A stretch of DNA of 64,000 bases, taken from the NCBI RefSeq assembly GCF_002139915.1, contig NZ_CP018788.1, positions 1,426,001 to 1,490,000 on the forward strand. Direction: 5' to 3'. Made by a program: the position numbers and the translations under genes. Each line of letters starts with the position of its first letter. Position 1 is the first letter of the stretch. The stretch comes from Campylobacter devanensis. GTDB taxonomy: Bacteria > Campylobacterota > Campylobacteria > Campylobacterales > Campylobacteraceae. The notes beneath the pieces are model-generated. The model had not been told where the DNA came from. It made no database searches and saw nothing but the letters and a program-made list of their open reading frames with translations. Shown here one piece after another: positions 46,968 to 59,635 of this stretch.

Positions 46968-47235
46968 AAACAACTCCAACTATATAAATGATTTTGATTT
47001 TAATGAAATTTGGCTTACAATGGTTTAAAATATAAAATAAGTTTAGAAAATTAAGAAAAAATTGATAACTAAATATCTGTAATACTAACTAGCTTATCTA
47101 TAGTGCGATATTAAATTTATTAAGACTCAAAATTGCTACTAGCTTTTGATTTGCTAGTAGCTACAATAATTAAAGCGATTAAATTTTAATAAAATAATCT
47201 CTTTAATTATATCCAAAATACGCCTGGTTTAAAAC
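46968..47235. other. Intergenic region between cas9 and rsfS with a terminator-like hairpin
   Basis: Contains the cas9 leader and promoter (minus strand, not resolved) and a 9-bp stem GCTACTAGC / GCTAGTAGC with a nine-base loop at 47135-47161, the likely terminator of the nadD-rsfS unit. Otherwise plain AT-rich DNA. Confidence 0.5.
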
Positions 47236-47562
47236 CTAATTTCCTTTAACGCTTAACTCTTTTAAGAACTCTTCTATATTATACTTAGCTCTATAAGTTT
47301 CACTCATTAAATGTATCATTATATCGCCAAGATCTATTACAGTCCAATCATCGCTACTTTCTACACCTAAAAAATTCTCACCGGCTGGTTTTAACTCAGT
47401 TTTTAAATCATCTAACAAAGCAGCCCCATGCCGTGCAGCCAAAGTAGTAGCTACAACTACAAATTTACTTAAATAATCCCTACCTTGCATATCTATAACT
47501 TCGATATTTTCAGCCTTTTTTTCATCTAAAAGCTTAACAATTCTATCTATTCTATTTTGCAT
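47236..47562 (-). CDS. rsfS: Ribosomal silencing factor RsfS
   Basis: Binds ribosomal protein L14 and blocks subunit joining when nutrients run low. The start I prefer is ATG 47562 (MQNRIDRIVKLLDEKKAE), placed after AAGGATAAAA; an upstream frame is open for nine more codons. Family motifs are LAARHGAALLDDLKTEL, the SDDWTVIDLGDIMIHLMSE segment and the C-terminal YNIEEFLKEL. Length 108 is normal. It overlaps the end of nadD, with which it is often paired. Confidence 0.93.
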   Translation of the reverse strand: MQNRIDRIVKLLDEKKAENIEVIDMQGRDYLSKFVVVATTLAARHGAALLDDLKTELKPAGENFLGVESSDDWTVIDLGDIMIHLMSETYRAKYNIEEFLKELSVKGN

Positions 47563-48100
47563 TTTTATCCTTATAAAATTTCTCAACACTATCTAAAATA
47601 GCAGTTGGAATATGCTTAAAATTTAACTCAGATTTAATCTTTGAAGATGAGATTTTAACATTTATATCTAGTTTTTGCAAATTTTCATCTATTTTAATAC
47701 CATCTCTACACGCTACAACAAAGCTTACTAATGCTTTTAACTCATCATATCTATGCCATTTATGCAAGCTATTCAGCTGATCAGCACCGATTATTAAATA
47801 AATTCTACTAGCATTAAATTTATTTTTAAAATAGCTCACACTCTCTATTGTAGCCACCGGTCGATTTTGTGAAATTTCATAATCACTTATTATAATTTTT
47901 TCATCCAGATTAGACCAAAGCTCATTACACCACTGAAGTCTCAAAAGCGGTGGCGCACCAAATTCGCTCTTAAAAGGGCTTAAAAATGTTGGAATAATAA
48001 TAAGTTTATTAATATTTAAGCTCTTTAAAACCTCTTTTACGATCATATCATGACCCAAATGTGGCGGGTCAAAACTTCCACCAAAAATAGCTATATTCAA
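47552..48100 (-). CDS. nadD: Nicotinate-nucleotide adenylyltransferase
   Basis: Adenylates nicotinate mononucleotide in NAD synthesis. The nucleotidyltransferase motif IFGGSFDPPHLGHDMIVKE is at residues 5-23 and the second motif appears as ISSSKIKSEL near the C-terminus. LIIIPTFLSPFKSEF and LIIGADQLNSLHKWHRYDEL fit the family. Length 182 is normal. It is divergent from gap and overlaps rsfS. Confidence 0.95.
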   Translation of the reverse strand: MNIAIFGGSFDPPHLGHDMIVKEVLKSLNINKLIIIPTFLSPFKSEFGAPPLLRLQWCNELWSNLDEKIIISDYEISQNRPVATIESVSYFKNKFNASRIYLIIGADQLNSLHKWHRYDELKALVSFVVACRDGIKIDENLQKLDINVKISSSKIKSELNFKHIPTAILDSVEKFYKDKNAK

Positions 48101-48156
48101 TTTTTTTTAACCTTTTTTTTAGTAAAATAGCCAAATTATACCCAAAAAGGATGAAA

Positions 48157-49152
48157 ATGGCACTTAAAATAGCAATTAATGGTTTTGGAAGAATCGGCAG
48201 ATGTGCTGCTAGGATTATACTCAATAACCCAGCAGAGTATGAGTTATGCATTATAAACGATACTGCTGAGCGTAAAATGACTAGATACTTACTAAAATAC
48301 GATACAGTTCATGGCGAATTTAATCAAGATGTAGAGGTTTTAAATGATGATTATATCGCCGTTAATGGCAAAAAAATCAGAGTATATAGCACAAGAGATA
48401 TCAATGATTTAGACCTAAGAGGAATCGATGTAGTATTAGAATGTACCGGCAAATTCCTAACAAAAGAGCAATGCCAAACCTACATCGCCAAAGGTGCTAA
48501 AAAGGTTATAATGAGCGCACCAGCTAAAGATGATACTCCAACATTTGTTTTAGGTGTAAATTCAGATAAATACGAAGGGCAAACAATCATCTCCAACGCA
48601 AGCTGTACTACCAACTGCTTAGGTCCTGTAACTAGGGTTTTAGAAGATCTTTATGGTATAAAAAAAGGTCTTATGACTACCATCCACGCCTATACAAACG
48701 GCCAAAGCCTAGTAGATGTCAAATGTCGTGATTTTAGACGCTCTAGAGCAGCTGCTGCTAATATGATCCCTACTAGCACAGGTGCTGCCAAAGCTATGAA
48801 ATTAGTAATGCCTAGCCTAGATGGCAAACTACACGGACAAAGCATTAGAGTTCCAGTCCCAAATGTATCAATAGTTGATCTTACAGCTGTACTTGAAAAA
48901 AGCGTAACAAAAGATGAGCTAAATAACGCATTTGTAGAAGCTAGCAAAGGTAGCTTAAAGGGCATTATGGCTGTGGATTTTGATGAGAGAGTTAGTAGCG
49001 ATTTTATCACCTCAAACTACTCAAGCATAGTAGCTGCTGATCTAACTCAAGTAATTTGCGGTGATATGATTAAGGTAATGGCGTGGTATGATAATGAGTG
49101 GGGCTATAGCAATCGCTTAGTTGAAATGGCTAAATTTATAAGCGAGAAGTGA
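48157..49152 (+). CDS. gap: Glyceraldehyde-3-phosphate dehydrogenase
   Basis: Interconverts glyceraldehyde-3-phosphate and 1,3-bisphosphoglycerate; in Campylobacter it runs mainly in gluconeogenesis. The Rossmann motif [16 protein letters not shown] opens the protein and the catalytic cysteine lies in [17 protein letters not shown] near residue 150. [16 protein letters not shown] is the conserved end. I use ATG 48157 (MALKIAING), seven bases after AAAAGG, instead of the ATG two codons upstream. pgk follows after one base. Confidence 0.97.
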   Translation: MALKIAINGFGRIGRCAARIILNNPAEYELCIINDTAERKMTRYLLKYDTVHGEFNQDVEVLNDDYIAVNGKKIRVYSTRDINDLDLRGIDVVLECTGKFLTKEQCQTYIAKGAKKVIMSAPAKDDTPTFVLGVNSDKYEGQTIISNASCTTNCLGPVTRVLEDLYGIKKGLMTTIHAYTNGQSLVDVKCRDFRRSRAAAANMIPTSTGAAKAMKLVMPSLDGKLHGQSIRVPVPNVSIVDLTAVLEKSVTKDELNNAFVEASKGSLKGIMAVDFDERVSSDFITSNYSSIVAADLTQVICGDMIKVMAWYDNEWGYSNRLVEMAKFISEK

Positions 49153-49153
49153 T

Positions 49154-50358
49154 ATGAGTGAGATTATTTCTATAAAAGATATTGAATTTAAAAGTGGTAG
49201 CAAGGTTCTTGTAAGGTGCGATTTTAACACACCAATGGATGAATTTAACAACATCACAGATGATAGAAGAATCCGCTCAGTTATCCCAACTATAAGATAT
49301 ATTTTAGATCAAGGTTGCTCTGTTATCTTAGCTAGCCACTTAGGTCGCCCAAAAAATGGCTACGAAGACAAATACTCACTTCTACCAGTAGCTAAAAGAC
49401 TTGGTAGATTAATGGATAGAGAGATTAAATTTGCTCACGATGTAGTCGGCCACGATGCCAAAGAAAAGGTTCAAAAGCTACAATCTGGCGAGATTTTGTT
49501 ATTAGAAAATTTACGCTTTGAAAAAGGCGAGACAAAAGATGATATAAACTTGGCTAAATCTCTTAGCGAATTTGCCAATTACTATATCAATGACGCTTTT
49601 GGCGTATGTCATAGAGCTCACTCTAGCGTCCATGCTATAACTCAATGCTACGATAGTGAACATAAGGCTGCTGGATTTTTGCTAATTAAAGAGATTGAAT
49701 TTGGCCAAAATCTGATCCGCCACCCTAGTCGCCCATTTGTCGCAGTAACGGGCGGATCAAAAGTAAGTGGCAAACTTCAAGCCCTAACCAATCTCTTGCC
49801 ACGCATTGATAAATTAATCATCGGTGGCGGTATGGCATTTACATTTTTAAAAGCTCTTGGTGAAAATATCGGAAATTCCCTTTTAGAAGAGGAGCTTGTA
49901 GAAGAAGCATCAAACATTCTTAAAAAAGGCCGTGAGCTAGGCGTGAAAATTTATCTGCCTGTTGATGTCGTAGCGGCTCAAAGTTTTAGCAATGATAGTG
50001 CGATCAAGTATGTTCCTGTTCAAGAGATCCCAAATGGCTGGATGGGGCTAGATATCGGCCCAGCTAGTGTGAAGCTTTTTAAAGAGGCGATTGCCGATGC
50101 TCAAACCATCTGGTGGAATGGCCCTATGGGGGTTTTTGAGATGGATAAATTCAGCAAAGGTAGCATAAAAATGAGCCACGCTATTGGCGAGAGCTTTGCT
50201 ACTACTGTGGTCGGTGGTGGCGATACTGCTGATGTAGTTGAGAGAGCTGGGGATACTGATGAGATGACCTTTATCTCAACAGGTGGTGGTGCTAGCTTGG
50301 AGCTTATAGAGGGCAAGGAGCTGCCTGGAGTTAGAGTGCTTTTAAGAGAAGATGATAT

Positions 50359-50362
<4 letters not shown>
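49154..50362 (+). CDS. pgk: Phosphoglycerate kinase
   Basis: Transfers phosphate between 1,3-bisphosphoglycerate and ADP. The substrate-binding [20 protein letters not shown], the [17 protein letters not shown] helix, [17 protein letters not shown] and the nucleotide-binding [16 protein letters not shown] are visible. Length 402 is normal. Its stop overlaps the tpiA start by four bases (ATGA). Confidence 0.98.
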
Positions 50363-51857
<1,495 letters not shown>

Positions 51858-52055
51858 GCCAAATTTATCATTTCAGTTTAACTAATATACTTACTTTAAA
51901 ATACTATTTCGTCATTGCATTTGTAATGACGAAAATCTCCGAATTTAAATTAAAAATCCAATTTAAAAACTTCAAAGATATACTAAAATACTTAAAAAAT
52001 TTATATCTAAATTCAAATTTATAGAATATTTACTTAATTTTTATGCAAAATTTAT

Positions 52056-53319
<1,264 letters not shown>

Positions 53320-53332
53320 AGGAAATAATAAT

Positions 53333-54328
53333 ATGGCAAAAGGTAATTTAATAAGCGGAAATATATGGGAAGAGTACTCTCAAAAAGTTCAAAATGCAAT
53401 GAACGCACCAAAAAATATGGGTGAAATTACAGAAGAAGATGCTAAAGCTCTAGGCTGTAAGCTAATAATTGCAGATCATGGTGCTGAGAGCTGTGGTGAT
53501 GCAGTTAGACTATATTGGGCTGTTGATGAAGCTACTGATATTATTAAAGATGCTAAATTTAAAAGCTTTGGTTGTGGTACAGCAATTGCAAGTAGCGATT
53601 ATATGGCAGAACTATGCAAAGGCAAAACCGTAGATCAAGCAGTTAAAATCACAAATATAGATGTAGAAAAAGCTATGCGTGATGATCCAGATATTCCAGC
53701 AGTTCCACCACAAAAGATGCACTGCTCAGTAATGGCATATGATGTTATCAAAGCTGCGGCTGCTAGCTATAAAGGCGTTGATCCAGATCACTTTGAAGAT
53801 GAGATTATAGTATGTGAGTGTGCTAGAGTTAGCCTTGGTACAGTAAAAGAGGTGATAAGATTAAATGATCTTACAACAGTAGAAGAAATTACTCAATACA
53901 CAAAAGCTGGAGCATTTTGTAAATCTTGCATTAAGCCTGGCGGACATGAAAAAAGAGAGTACTACCTAGTAGATATTTTAGCCGAAGTAAGATCTGAAAT
54001 GGAAGCTGAAAGAATGAAAGCTATAGCTGATGCTAAAATAAGCGGAAGTGGCGTAGATAGCGATCTAAGCTTTGAGGAGCTAACAGTAGTAAAACAACTA
54101 AAAGCAGTAGAGGCTATTATAGATGAGCATGTAAGACCAATGCTAGAGATGGATGGTGGAAATATGGAAATATTAGATATCAAATCTGAAGAAAGCAGAA
54201 TCGATATATATATTAGATATCTAGGTGCGTGTAGTGGGTGTGCTAGTGGTGCTACTGGAACACTGTATGCGATTGAAAATATCTTGCAAGAGAGTCTAAG
54301 TCCAAATATTAGAGTAATCCCTGTATGA
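53333..54328 (+). CDS. nifU: Fe-S cluster scaffold protein NifU
   Basis: Three-domain scaffold. An N-terminal IscU-like part (KSFGCGTAIASSDYMAELC and PPQKMHCSVMAYDVI) is followed by a central BFD-like 2Fe-2S region with cysteines in IIVCECARVSLGTVKEVIR and GAFCKSCIKPGGHE, then a C-terminal Nfu domain with RYLGACSGCASGATGT. Length 331 is normal for the full-length Helicobacter/Campylobacter type. It is co-transcribed with nifS and overlaps the next gene by four bases. Confidence 0.97.
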   Translation: MAKGNLISGNIWEEYSQKVQNAMNAPKNMGEITEEDAKALGCKLIIADHGAESCGDAVRLYWAVDEATDIIKDAKFKSFGCGTAIASSDYMAELCKGKTVDQAVKITNIDVEKAMRDDPDIPAVPPQKMHCSVMAYDVIKAAAASYKGVDPDHFEDEIIVCECARVSLGTVKEVIRLNDLTTVEEITQYTKAGAFCKSCIKPGGHEKREYYLVDILAEVRSEMEAERMKAIADAKISGSGVDSDLSFEELTVVKQLKAVEAIIDEHVRPMLEMDGGNMEILDIKSEESRIDIYIRYLGACSGCASGATGTLYAIENILQESLSPNIRVIPV

Positions 54329-54708
54329 TAAATGCTAAATTTAAAGCTGGCAAATACTATATTGGTGATTTAGCTAAAATTTTAGATTATGCAAATTTGA
54401 CGAACCTTAAGTATGGCTTTGGGTTTTTAGATGAGTTTACTTATGTAAATTTTGAGTTAGAGTGTGATGAGATAGCTGATAGTGATGGATTTATATATAG
54501 CGTCGATAGTGCAAATTTTGGTATAATCGACGCTAAAATAATTGACGATGAGTTGCTAAGTAGTAGGATTTTAACTCTAAGACATGGATTTATAGCTAAT
54601 AAATTTAGCAGCCACCCACTTGCTAGGATTGTCGACTTTAAAGATGAATTTAAAGTTAGCATTTGTGATAATGAGATAAAATTTGGTAATATTATACTAA
54701 ATTTATAA
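54325..54708 (+). CDS. Unknown small protein following nifU
   Basis: A 127-residue soluble protein, acidic, without cysteine-pair or other catalytic motifs that I recognise except a few isolated Cys. It begins MINAKFKAGKYYIGDLAKIL and overlaps the nifU stop by four bases, so it is expressed with the Fe-S genes. Tandem position suggests a link to cluster assembly or iron handling, but that is only inferred from context. No family assigned. Confidence 0.75.
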   Translation: MINAKFKAGKYYIGDLAKILDYANLTNLKYGFGFLDEFTYVNFELECDEIADSDGFIYSVDSANFGIIDAKIIDDELLSSRILTLRHGFIANKFSSHPLARIVDFKDEFKVSICDNEIKFGNIILNL

Positions 54709-54813
54709 AAATTTATTGGTAAGTTTTGCTTTTTTAAAATCAATTTTCAGCTAAAATTATTATAAAATTTAATATAATAGAGAAATTTATATTTTTTCAT
54801 AGAGAGTTTTGAA

Positions 54814-55377
54814 ATGGTACCTAGCTGGGACGATAAATATAGCATTGGCAATTCAGATATAGACTTACAACATCAAAAGCTATTTGATCTAGCCAAAAAA
54901 TCCTTTATTTACGCTAATAAAAATGTATCTCGTGAAGAGATTCGCGGTATCGTGGCTGAATTTTTTGAATATATGAAAGAACACTTCAAAGACGAACAGG
55001 AATATATGGAGCTAATTGGATATCCGTACTTGCACGAACACACTATGATTCATAAAGACATAATCGCTAGTATGGCGGGTCTAATCAAAACTGCTAAAAA
55101 TGTAAATGATTTAAAAGAAAATCTTTTATTAATTGCTGAAAAGTGGCTAGTAGAGCATATTTTAAAAGAGGATGCCAAAATAGAAAAATGGCGTCAAGCA
55201 AACCTAGAACACGCAGAAAATGAGCTAATCGAAGAACAACCAAAACAATATAAATATACCTGCGGTTGTCCTAATAAAATCCATCTTGTTCCACCTTATA
55301 TTCATGAGAAAATTGTCGAGGGCAAGAAATTCTCTTGTATGACTTGCAAGGTAGTTATTAAAATCAAGCTTTCATAA
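54814..55377 (+). CDS. Bacteriohemerythrin with C-terminal four-cysteine extension
   Basis: Di-iron oxygen-binding protein; in C. jejuni hemerythrins protect Fe-S enzymes from oxygen. The iron ligands are seen in IDLQHQKLFDLA, HFKDEQEYMEL, YLHEHTMIHKDI and VEHILKEDAKIEKW. The hemerythrin domain ends near residue 130. An extra segment, with TCGCPNKIHLVPPYIHEK and FSCMTCKVVIKIKLS, adds two cysteine pairs that may bind zinc or iron. At 187 residues it is longer than the minimal 130-residue form. Downstream of the nifS-nifU block, which fits a role in protecting cluster proteins. Confidence 0.9.
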   Translation: MVPSWDDKYSIGNSDIDLQHQKLFDLAKKSFIYANKNVSREEIRGIVAEFFEYMKEHFKDEQEYMELIGYPYLHEHTMIHKDIIASMAGLIKTAKNVNDLKENLLLIAEKWLVEHILKEDAKIEKWRQANLEHAENELIEEQPKQYKYTCGCPNKIHLVPPYIHEKIVEGKKFSCMTCKVVIKIKLS

Positions 55378-55379
55378 GA

Positions 55380-55532
55380 TAGCATAGTTAAATTATTTAT
55401 TACCTTATGCTATATCTTTATAAATTAAATTTTATCAGCATTTTATTATTGCTTAAGTTTTAACCATATTTTTATACATTTATCAGTTGCCAATAATCTC
55501 TTACAGCTAACACTTAATACAAGAGATTATTT
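55380..55532. terminator. Two terminator-like hairpins between convergent genes
   Basis: ATAGCATA/TATGCTAT (55380-55414) begins just after the hemerythrin stop, and AATAATCTCTT/AAGAGATTATT (55493-55503 and 55522-55532) lies 80 bases further on. They sit between the hemerythrin gene and the convergent antiporter gene and could stop transcription from both sides. Confidence 0.55.
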
Positions 55533-55611
55533 TGCTACTGTTAAATATCTATACTTTTATTTTCTGCTTAGCATAGTTGCGTTGCATACTACTTACTTTA
55601 TCTTAAATAAC

Positions 55612-56916
55612 TTACAAAAACATCGCAAATACTACTCCGCAAATTAATAGCGGAATGTTAAAAAATACAAATGTCGGCACACAAGTATCATATATATGAT
55701 TATGCTGACCATCGGCATTTAGTCCAGATGTTGGTCCAAGAGTACTATCACTAGCAGGACTCCCAGCATCTCCTAGTGCTGCAGCAATACCTATAAGCAA
55801 TATAGTAGCAGCATGACTAAATTCTAGCGAGATACAAAGTGGAACATAAAACGCCGCAATAATAGGAATCGTCCCAAAGCTCGTTCCAATTCCCATAGTA
55901 ACAAGCAACCCAATAGCTAGCATAATAATCGTTCCGCCAAGCTTACCGCCACTAATTGCAGTAGCAAATTCAACCAGCTCACCAATCCCACCAGTCTCTC
56001 TAATCACCGAAGCAAACCCAGCTGCAACAAGCATAATAAACGCAATAAATGCCATCATATTTAGGCCATTTTCCATTACTTTGTCAATCTTTTTATATTC
56101 GATCCCACCAAAAGCTACCATAAAAATAAGCCCCATCAATCCACCAAGCGGCAAAGAATCGCTCCATAATTGAACACCAAAGGCAATCGCAACACCAATA
56201 AGTAAAACCCACTCTTTCTTGCTCATTTTAATATCAAGATTACTATCGTAAAGCTCTTTAGCTTCCATAGAGCTTTGCTTATAACTGCGTGGCGTGCGAT
56301 AGTAGATAATCGCCAAAAATAGCCCAATAAGCATCGCTACTCCACCAAGCCACATAACAGAGCTAATATCAGATAGATTGGTCTCTAGTCCATTTTGGCT
56401 TATCTCCTTGGCTAAGATATTATGAAAAATTAGCCCAAATCCAACCGAAGCACTTACATATGGAGCCTTCAGCCCAAAAGTCAAAGCACACGCTACGGCT
56501 CGCCTATCAATTTGCATTTTATTCATAAGCGCCAAAAGTGGCGGAATAAGAATAGGAATAAATGCAATGTTCACCGGAATTAAATTTTGCGAAAAACATG
56601 CTACAAATGCAATTGTAAGCACAAACCAAAATGTTTTTTTGCTAATTAATTGGCTTACATAGTGAATTAAAATTGCAGTTAGATTACTCATCGCAATAGC
56701 TGCTGCTAATGCACCAAGCAAAATATAAGTAAGCGCAGTTTCTAGATTTCCTTGCATGCCTTTGATTAAAATGTTAATTGTAGTAATAATATCAATATTT
56801 GCGCTTACTCCAGCTATCAATGCAGAGATAAGAATAGCTAATAAGATATTAAATCTTAAAAGACACAGCGTACACATTACAATCACGCCAATAACTGCAG
56901 GATTTAAAAGAAGCAT
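55612..56916 (-). CDS. Na+/H+ antiporter-family membrane protein (YuiF-like)
   Basis: A 434-residue protein with about 11-12 hydrophobic segments. Features such as LLGALAAAIAMSNLTAILIH, FSQNLIPVNIAFIPILIPPL, MGIGTSFGTIPIIAAFYVPL and DAGSPASDSTLGPTSGLNAD match the NhaC/YuiF-related transporter family; some members carry amino acids rather than sodium. It stands alone on the minus strand, divergent from thrS. Substrate is not determined. Confidence 0.8.
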   Translation of the reverse strand: MLLLNPAVIGVIVMCTLCLLRFNILLAILISALIAGVSANIDIITTINILIKGMQGNLETALTYILLGALAAAIAMSNLTAILIHYVSQLISKKTFWFVLTIAFVACFSQNLIPVNIAFIPILIPPLLALMNKMQIDRRAVACALTFGLKAPYVSASVGFGLIFHNILAKEISQNGLETNLSDISSVMWLGGVAMLIGLFLAIIYYRTPRSYKQSSMEAKELYDSNLDIKMSKKEWVLLIGVAIAFGVQLWSDSLPLGGLMGLIFMVAFGGIEYKKIDKVMENGLNMMAFIAFIMLVAAGFASVIRETGGIGELVEFATAISGGKLGGTIIMLAIGLLVTMGIGTSFGTIPIIAAFYVPLCISLEFSHAATILLIGIAAALGDAGSPASDSTLGPTSGLNADGQHNHIYDTCVPTFVFFNIPLLICGVVFAMFL

Positions 56917-57070
56917 TGTCTACCTTTTATTATGATTAAATTTGGAATTATATATATTTTTGGCTTAAATTGCTAAGCGGTATTAGCTTAAATTTTATTA
57001 AAATTCAGTTTAAGTTAAAATACAATTAGATAAAATCTAACATTTTGTTATTTTTGAAAAAAGAGAGTCG

Positions 57071-58885
57071 ATGAGCGAGATTATTGGATATAATGTAGAT
57101 GGAGAGATAGTAGATACTCAAAGCTACACCGGAGGCGGTAGTGAGATTAAATTTGACAACTCTAAAGAGGCGCTAGAGATTATACGCCACTCATGTGCGC
57201 ACTTAATGGCTGCAGCGATTAAGGAGCTTTATCCTGATGTTAAATTTTTCGTTGGACCTGCTATTGAGGATGGATTTTACTACGATATGCGTGTAAGCAA
57301 AAGCGATGGTAGCAAACTAGGCGAAGATGATTTAGCTATAATTGAGAAAAAAATGAAAGAGTTAGCCTTAGCTAAAACTCCAATTGTAAAAATAAACTCA
57401 ACTAAATCAGAAGTAGCTGCAAAATACGCCGATGATGACCTAAAACAAGAGGTATTAAAAAGAATTCCAGATGGTGCTGTAAGCCTGTATTCTCAGGGTG
57501 GTTTTGAAGATATTTGTCGTGGGCCACATATTCCAAATACCATTTTTGCTAGATTTTTTAAACTTACTAGAATAGCTGGGGCATATCTTGGCGGTGATGA
57601 AAATCGTGAGATGCTAACTAGAATTTATGGTACAGCTTACGCTGATAAAGAAAGTCTAAATGAGCATATTAGAATTATCGAAGAGGCTAAAAAACGTGAC
57701 CATCGTAAACTTGGCACAGAGATGAAATTCTTTACCTTTGATGAGAGCGTTGGTGTTGGACTCCCTATTTGGCTACCAAATGGATCAAGGCTTAGAAGCC
57801 GCTTAGAGCATAAACTATATCGCACTCATAGACTTCGTGGATATGAGCCAGTGCGTGGACCAGAGATTTTAAAAAGTGATGCTTGGAAGACAAGTGGCCA
57901 CTATGCTAATTATAAAGAAAATATGTACTTTACAGTAATTGATGATCAAGAGTATGGCATTAAACCAATGAATTGCGTAGGCCATATTAAAGTTTATCAA
58001 AGCGAGATTAGAAGCTATAGAGATCTTCCGCTTAAATTTTTTGAGTATGGCGTAGTGCATAGACACGAAAAGAGCGGAGTACTACATGGGTTATTTAGAG
58101 TTCGTGAATTTACTCAAGATGATGCACATCTATTTTGTATGCCAAGCCAGATTAAAGAAAATGTTTATGAGATTTTAAGTTTTGTTGATACTCTTATGAA
58201 TGCGTTTGGATTTAGCTATGAGATGGAGATTTCTACCAAGCCAGCTAAGGCTGTTGGCGATGATGAGGTATGGGAGATCGCTACAAAAGCCTTAAAAGAT
58301 GCTTTAGATGAAAAGGGATTAAAATATGGCATTGATGAAGGTGGCGGTGCGTTTTATGGGCCAAAAATAGATATTAAAATTACAGATGCCCTTAAAAGAA
58401 AATGGCAGTGTGGCACTATTCAAGTAGATTTTAACCTTCCAGCAAGATTTAATCTAGAATATATTGATGAAAACAATGAACGCAAACAGCCAGTTATGCT
58501 TCATCGTGCAATTCTAGGAAGCTTTGAGAGATTTATTGGGATTTTACTTGAACATACTGCTGGTGAATTGCCATTTTGGATTGCGCCAACTCAAGTTGTG
58601 ATCATACCAATTGGTGAATCTCATCAAGAGTATGCTAAAGAAATCTATGCAAAATTACTTGATATGAATATAGATAGTGAAATCTTTAGCAAAAATGAGA
58701 CACTAAATAAAAAGATTAGAAATGCAGAAAAACAAAGAGTACCTATAATAATAGTACTTGGCGATAATGAAGTGGCAAATAGAGGTGTAGCACTGCGTGA
58801 TCGTAGAGCTAGAGAACAAAAGGATATAAGTCTAGATGATTTTTATAGCTTAGTCCAAACCAAATTAAACGAGGTGAATATTTGA
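57071..58885 (+). CDS. thrS: Threonyl-tRNA synthetase
   Basis: Class II synthetase with an N-terminal editing domain ([20 protein letters not shown] and the [13 protein letters not shown] cysteine/histidine motif), a catalytic core with zinc ligands in [14 protein letters not shown] and [20 protein letters not shown], and a C-terminal anticodon-binding domain ([12 protein letters not shown]). It lacks the first TGS domain of E. coli ThrRS in full length (604 versus 642), as usual in Campylobacter. Its stop overlaps infC. Confidence 0.98.
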   Translation: MSEIIGYNVDGEIVDTQSYTGGGSEIKFDNSKEALEIIRHSCAHLMAAAIKELYPDVKFFVGPAIEDGFYYDMRVSKSDGSKLGEDDLAIIEKKMKELALAKTPIVKINSTKSEVAAKYADDDLKQEVLKRIPDGAVSLYSQGGFEDICRGPHIPNTIFARFFKLTRIAGAYLGGDENREMLTRIYGTAYADKESLNEHIRIIEEAKKRDHRKLGTEMKFFTFDESVGVGLPIWLPNGSRLRSRLEHKLYRTHRLRGYEPVRGPEILKSDAWKTSGHYANYKENMYFTVIDDQEYGIKPMNCVGHIKVYQSEIRSYRDLPLKFFEYGVVHRHEKSGVLHGLFRVREFTQDDAHLFCMPSQIKENVYEILSFVDTLMNAFGFSYEMEISTKPAKAVGDDEVWEIATKALKDALDEKGLKYGIDEGGGAFYGPKIDIKITDALKRKWQCGTIQVDFNLPARFNLEYIDENNERKQPVMLHRAILGSFERFIGILLEHTAGELPFWIAPTQVVIIPIGESHQEYAKEIYAKLLDMNIDSEIFSKNETLNKKIRNAEKQRVPIIIVLGDNEVANRGVALRDRRAREQKDISLDDFYSLVQTKLNEVNI

Positions 58886-59397
58886 GCAAAGATAAAGAGG
58901 TTTATCTAAACGATGAAATTCGTGCAAGCGAGGTTAGATGTGTAGGAGATGATGGCACTGCGTATGGTGTTATCAGTAGAGATGAAGCGTTAGATATCGC
59001 TAATAAAATGGGATTAGATCTAGTTTTGATAGCAGCTGATGCTAAACCACCAGTATGTAAGATAATGGATTATGGCAAATTCCGTTATCAACAAGAGAAA
59101 AAGCAAAAAGAGGCTAAGAAAAAGCAAAAAGTAATAGAGATAAAAGAGATTAAGCTTTCCGCCAAAATTGCACAAAATGATATAAATTACAAGATAAAAC
59201 ACGCTCAAGAGTTTTTATCTGAGGGCAAATATGTTAAATTTAGAGTATTTTTAAAGGGGCGTGAGATGTCTACCCCAGAACTTGGCGTAAATATGCTTGA
59301 AAAGATTTGGGAGATGGTTCAAGAATATGCAGATAGGGATAAAGCTCCAGTTCTTGAGGGTCGTTATGTAAATATGCTTGTAACGCCTAAAAAATAA
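58882..59397 (+). CDS. infC: Translation initiation factor IF-3
   Basis: Guards start-codon choice and subunit dissociation on the 30S ribosome. The 171 residues show the N-domain [19 protein letters not shown], the Lys-rich linker [19 protein letters not shown] and the C-domain ending [12 protein letters not shown]. The start is TTG (58882), overlapping the thrS stop. infC in many bacteria uses a rare start codon, a basis for autoregulation through IF-3's own proofreading. Confidence 0.96.
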   Translation: MSKDKEVYLNDEIRASEVRCVGDDGTAYGVISRDEALDIANKMGLDLVLIAADAKPPVCKIMDYGKFRYQQEKKQKEAKKKQKVIEIKEIKLSAKIAQNDINYKIKHAQEFLSEGKYVKFRVFLKGREMSTPELGVNMLEKIWEMVQEYADRDKAPVLEGRYVNMLVTPKK

Positions 59398-59417
59398 CGC
59401 TACAATCATATTAATTA

Positions 59418-59448
59418 GGTAGGTGAATTTCACAGATGTCCACCTACC
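59418..59448 (+). terminator. Hairpin after infC
   Basis: Perfect 8-bp stem GGTAGGTG / CACCTACC with a 15-base loop, 20 bases after the infC stop. No long T-run follows, so it is a hairpin with terminator position rather than a textbook terminator. Confidence 0.55.
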
Positions 59449-59579
59449 AAACTGATAAATTAAAATCCAAAATAACTTCTAGTAATTAGATTGATTACTA
59501 TACTATTTAATCTAGATAAAATCCTAAAATAATATTTGAAATTAATAATATAAAAAACTTGATATATTGTATATAAACC

Positions 59580-59603
59580 CTCGCAATGGCTAAGCATTGC
59601 GAG
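59580..59603 (-). terminator. Hairpin after the flagellin gene
   Basis: Perfect 9-bp stem CTCGCAATG / CATTGCGAG with a six-base loop, about 35 bases beyond the flagellin stop on the minus strand. The position and stem strength suit an intrinsic terminator, or a 3' stabilising hairpin, of a highly expressed transcript. Confidence 0.65.
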
Positions 59604-59635
59604 TAAATTTAAGCTATTAAAGATTTAAATTTAAG

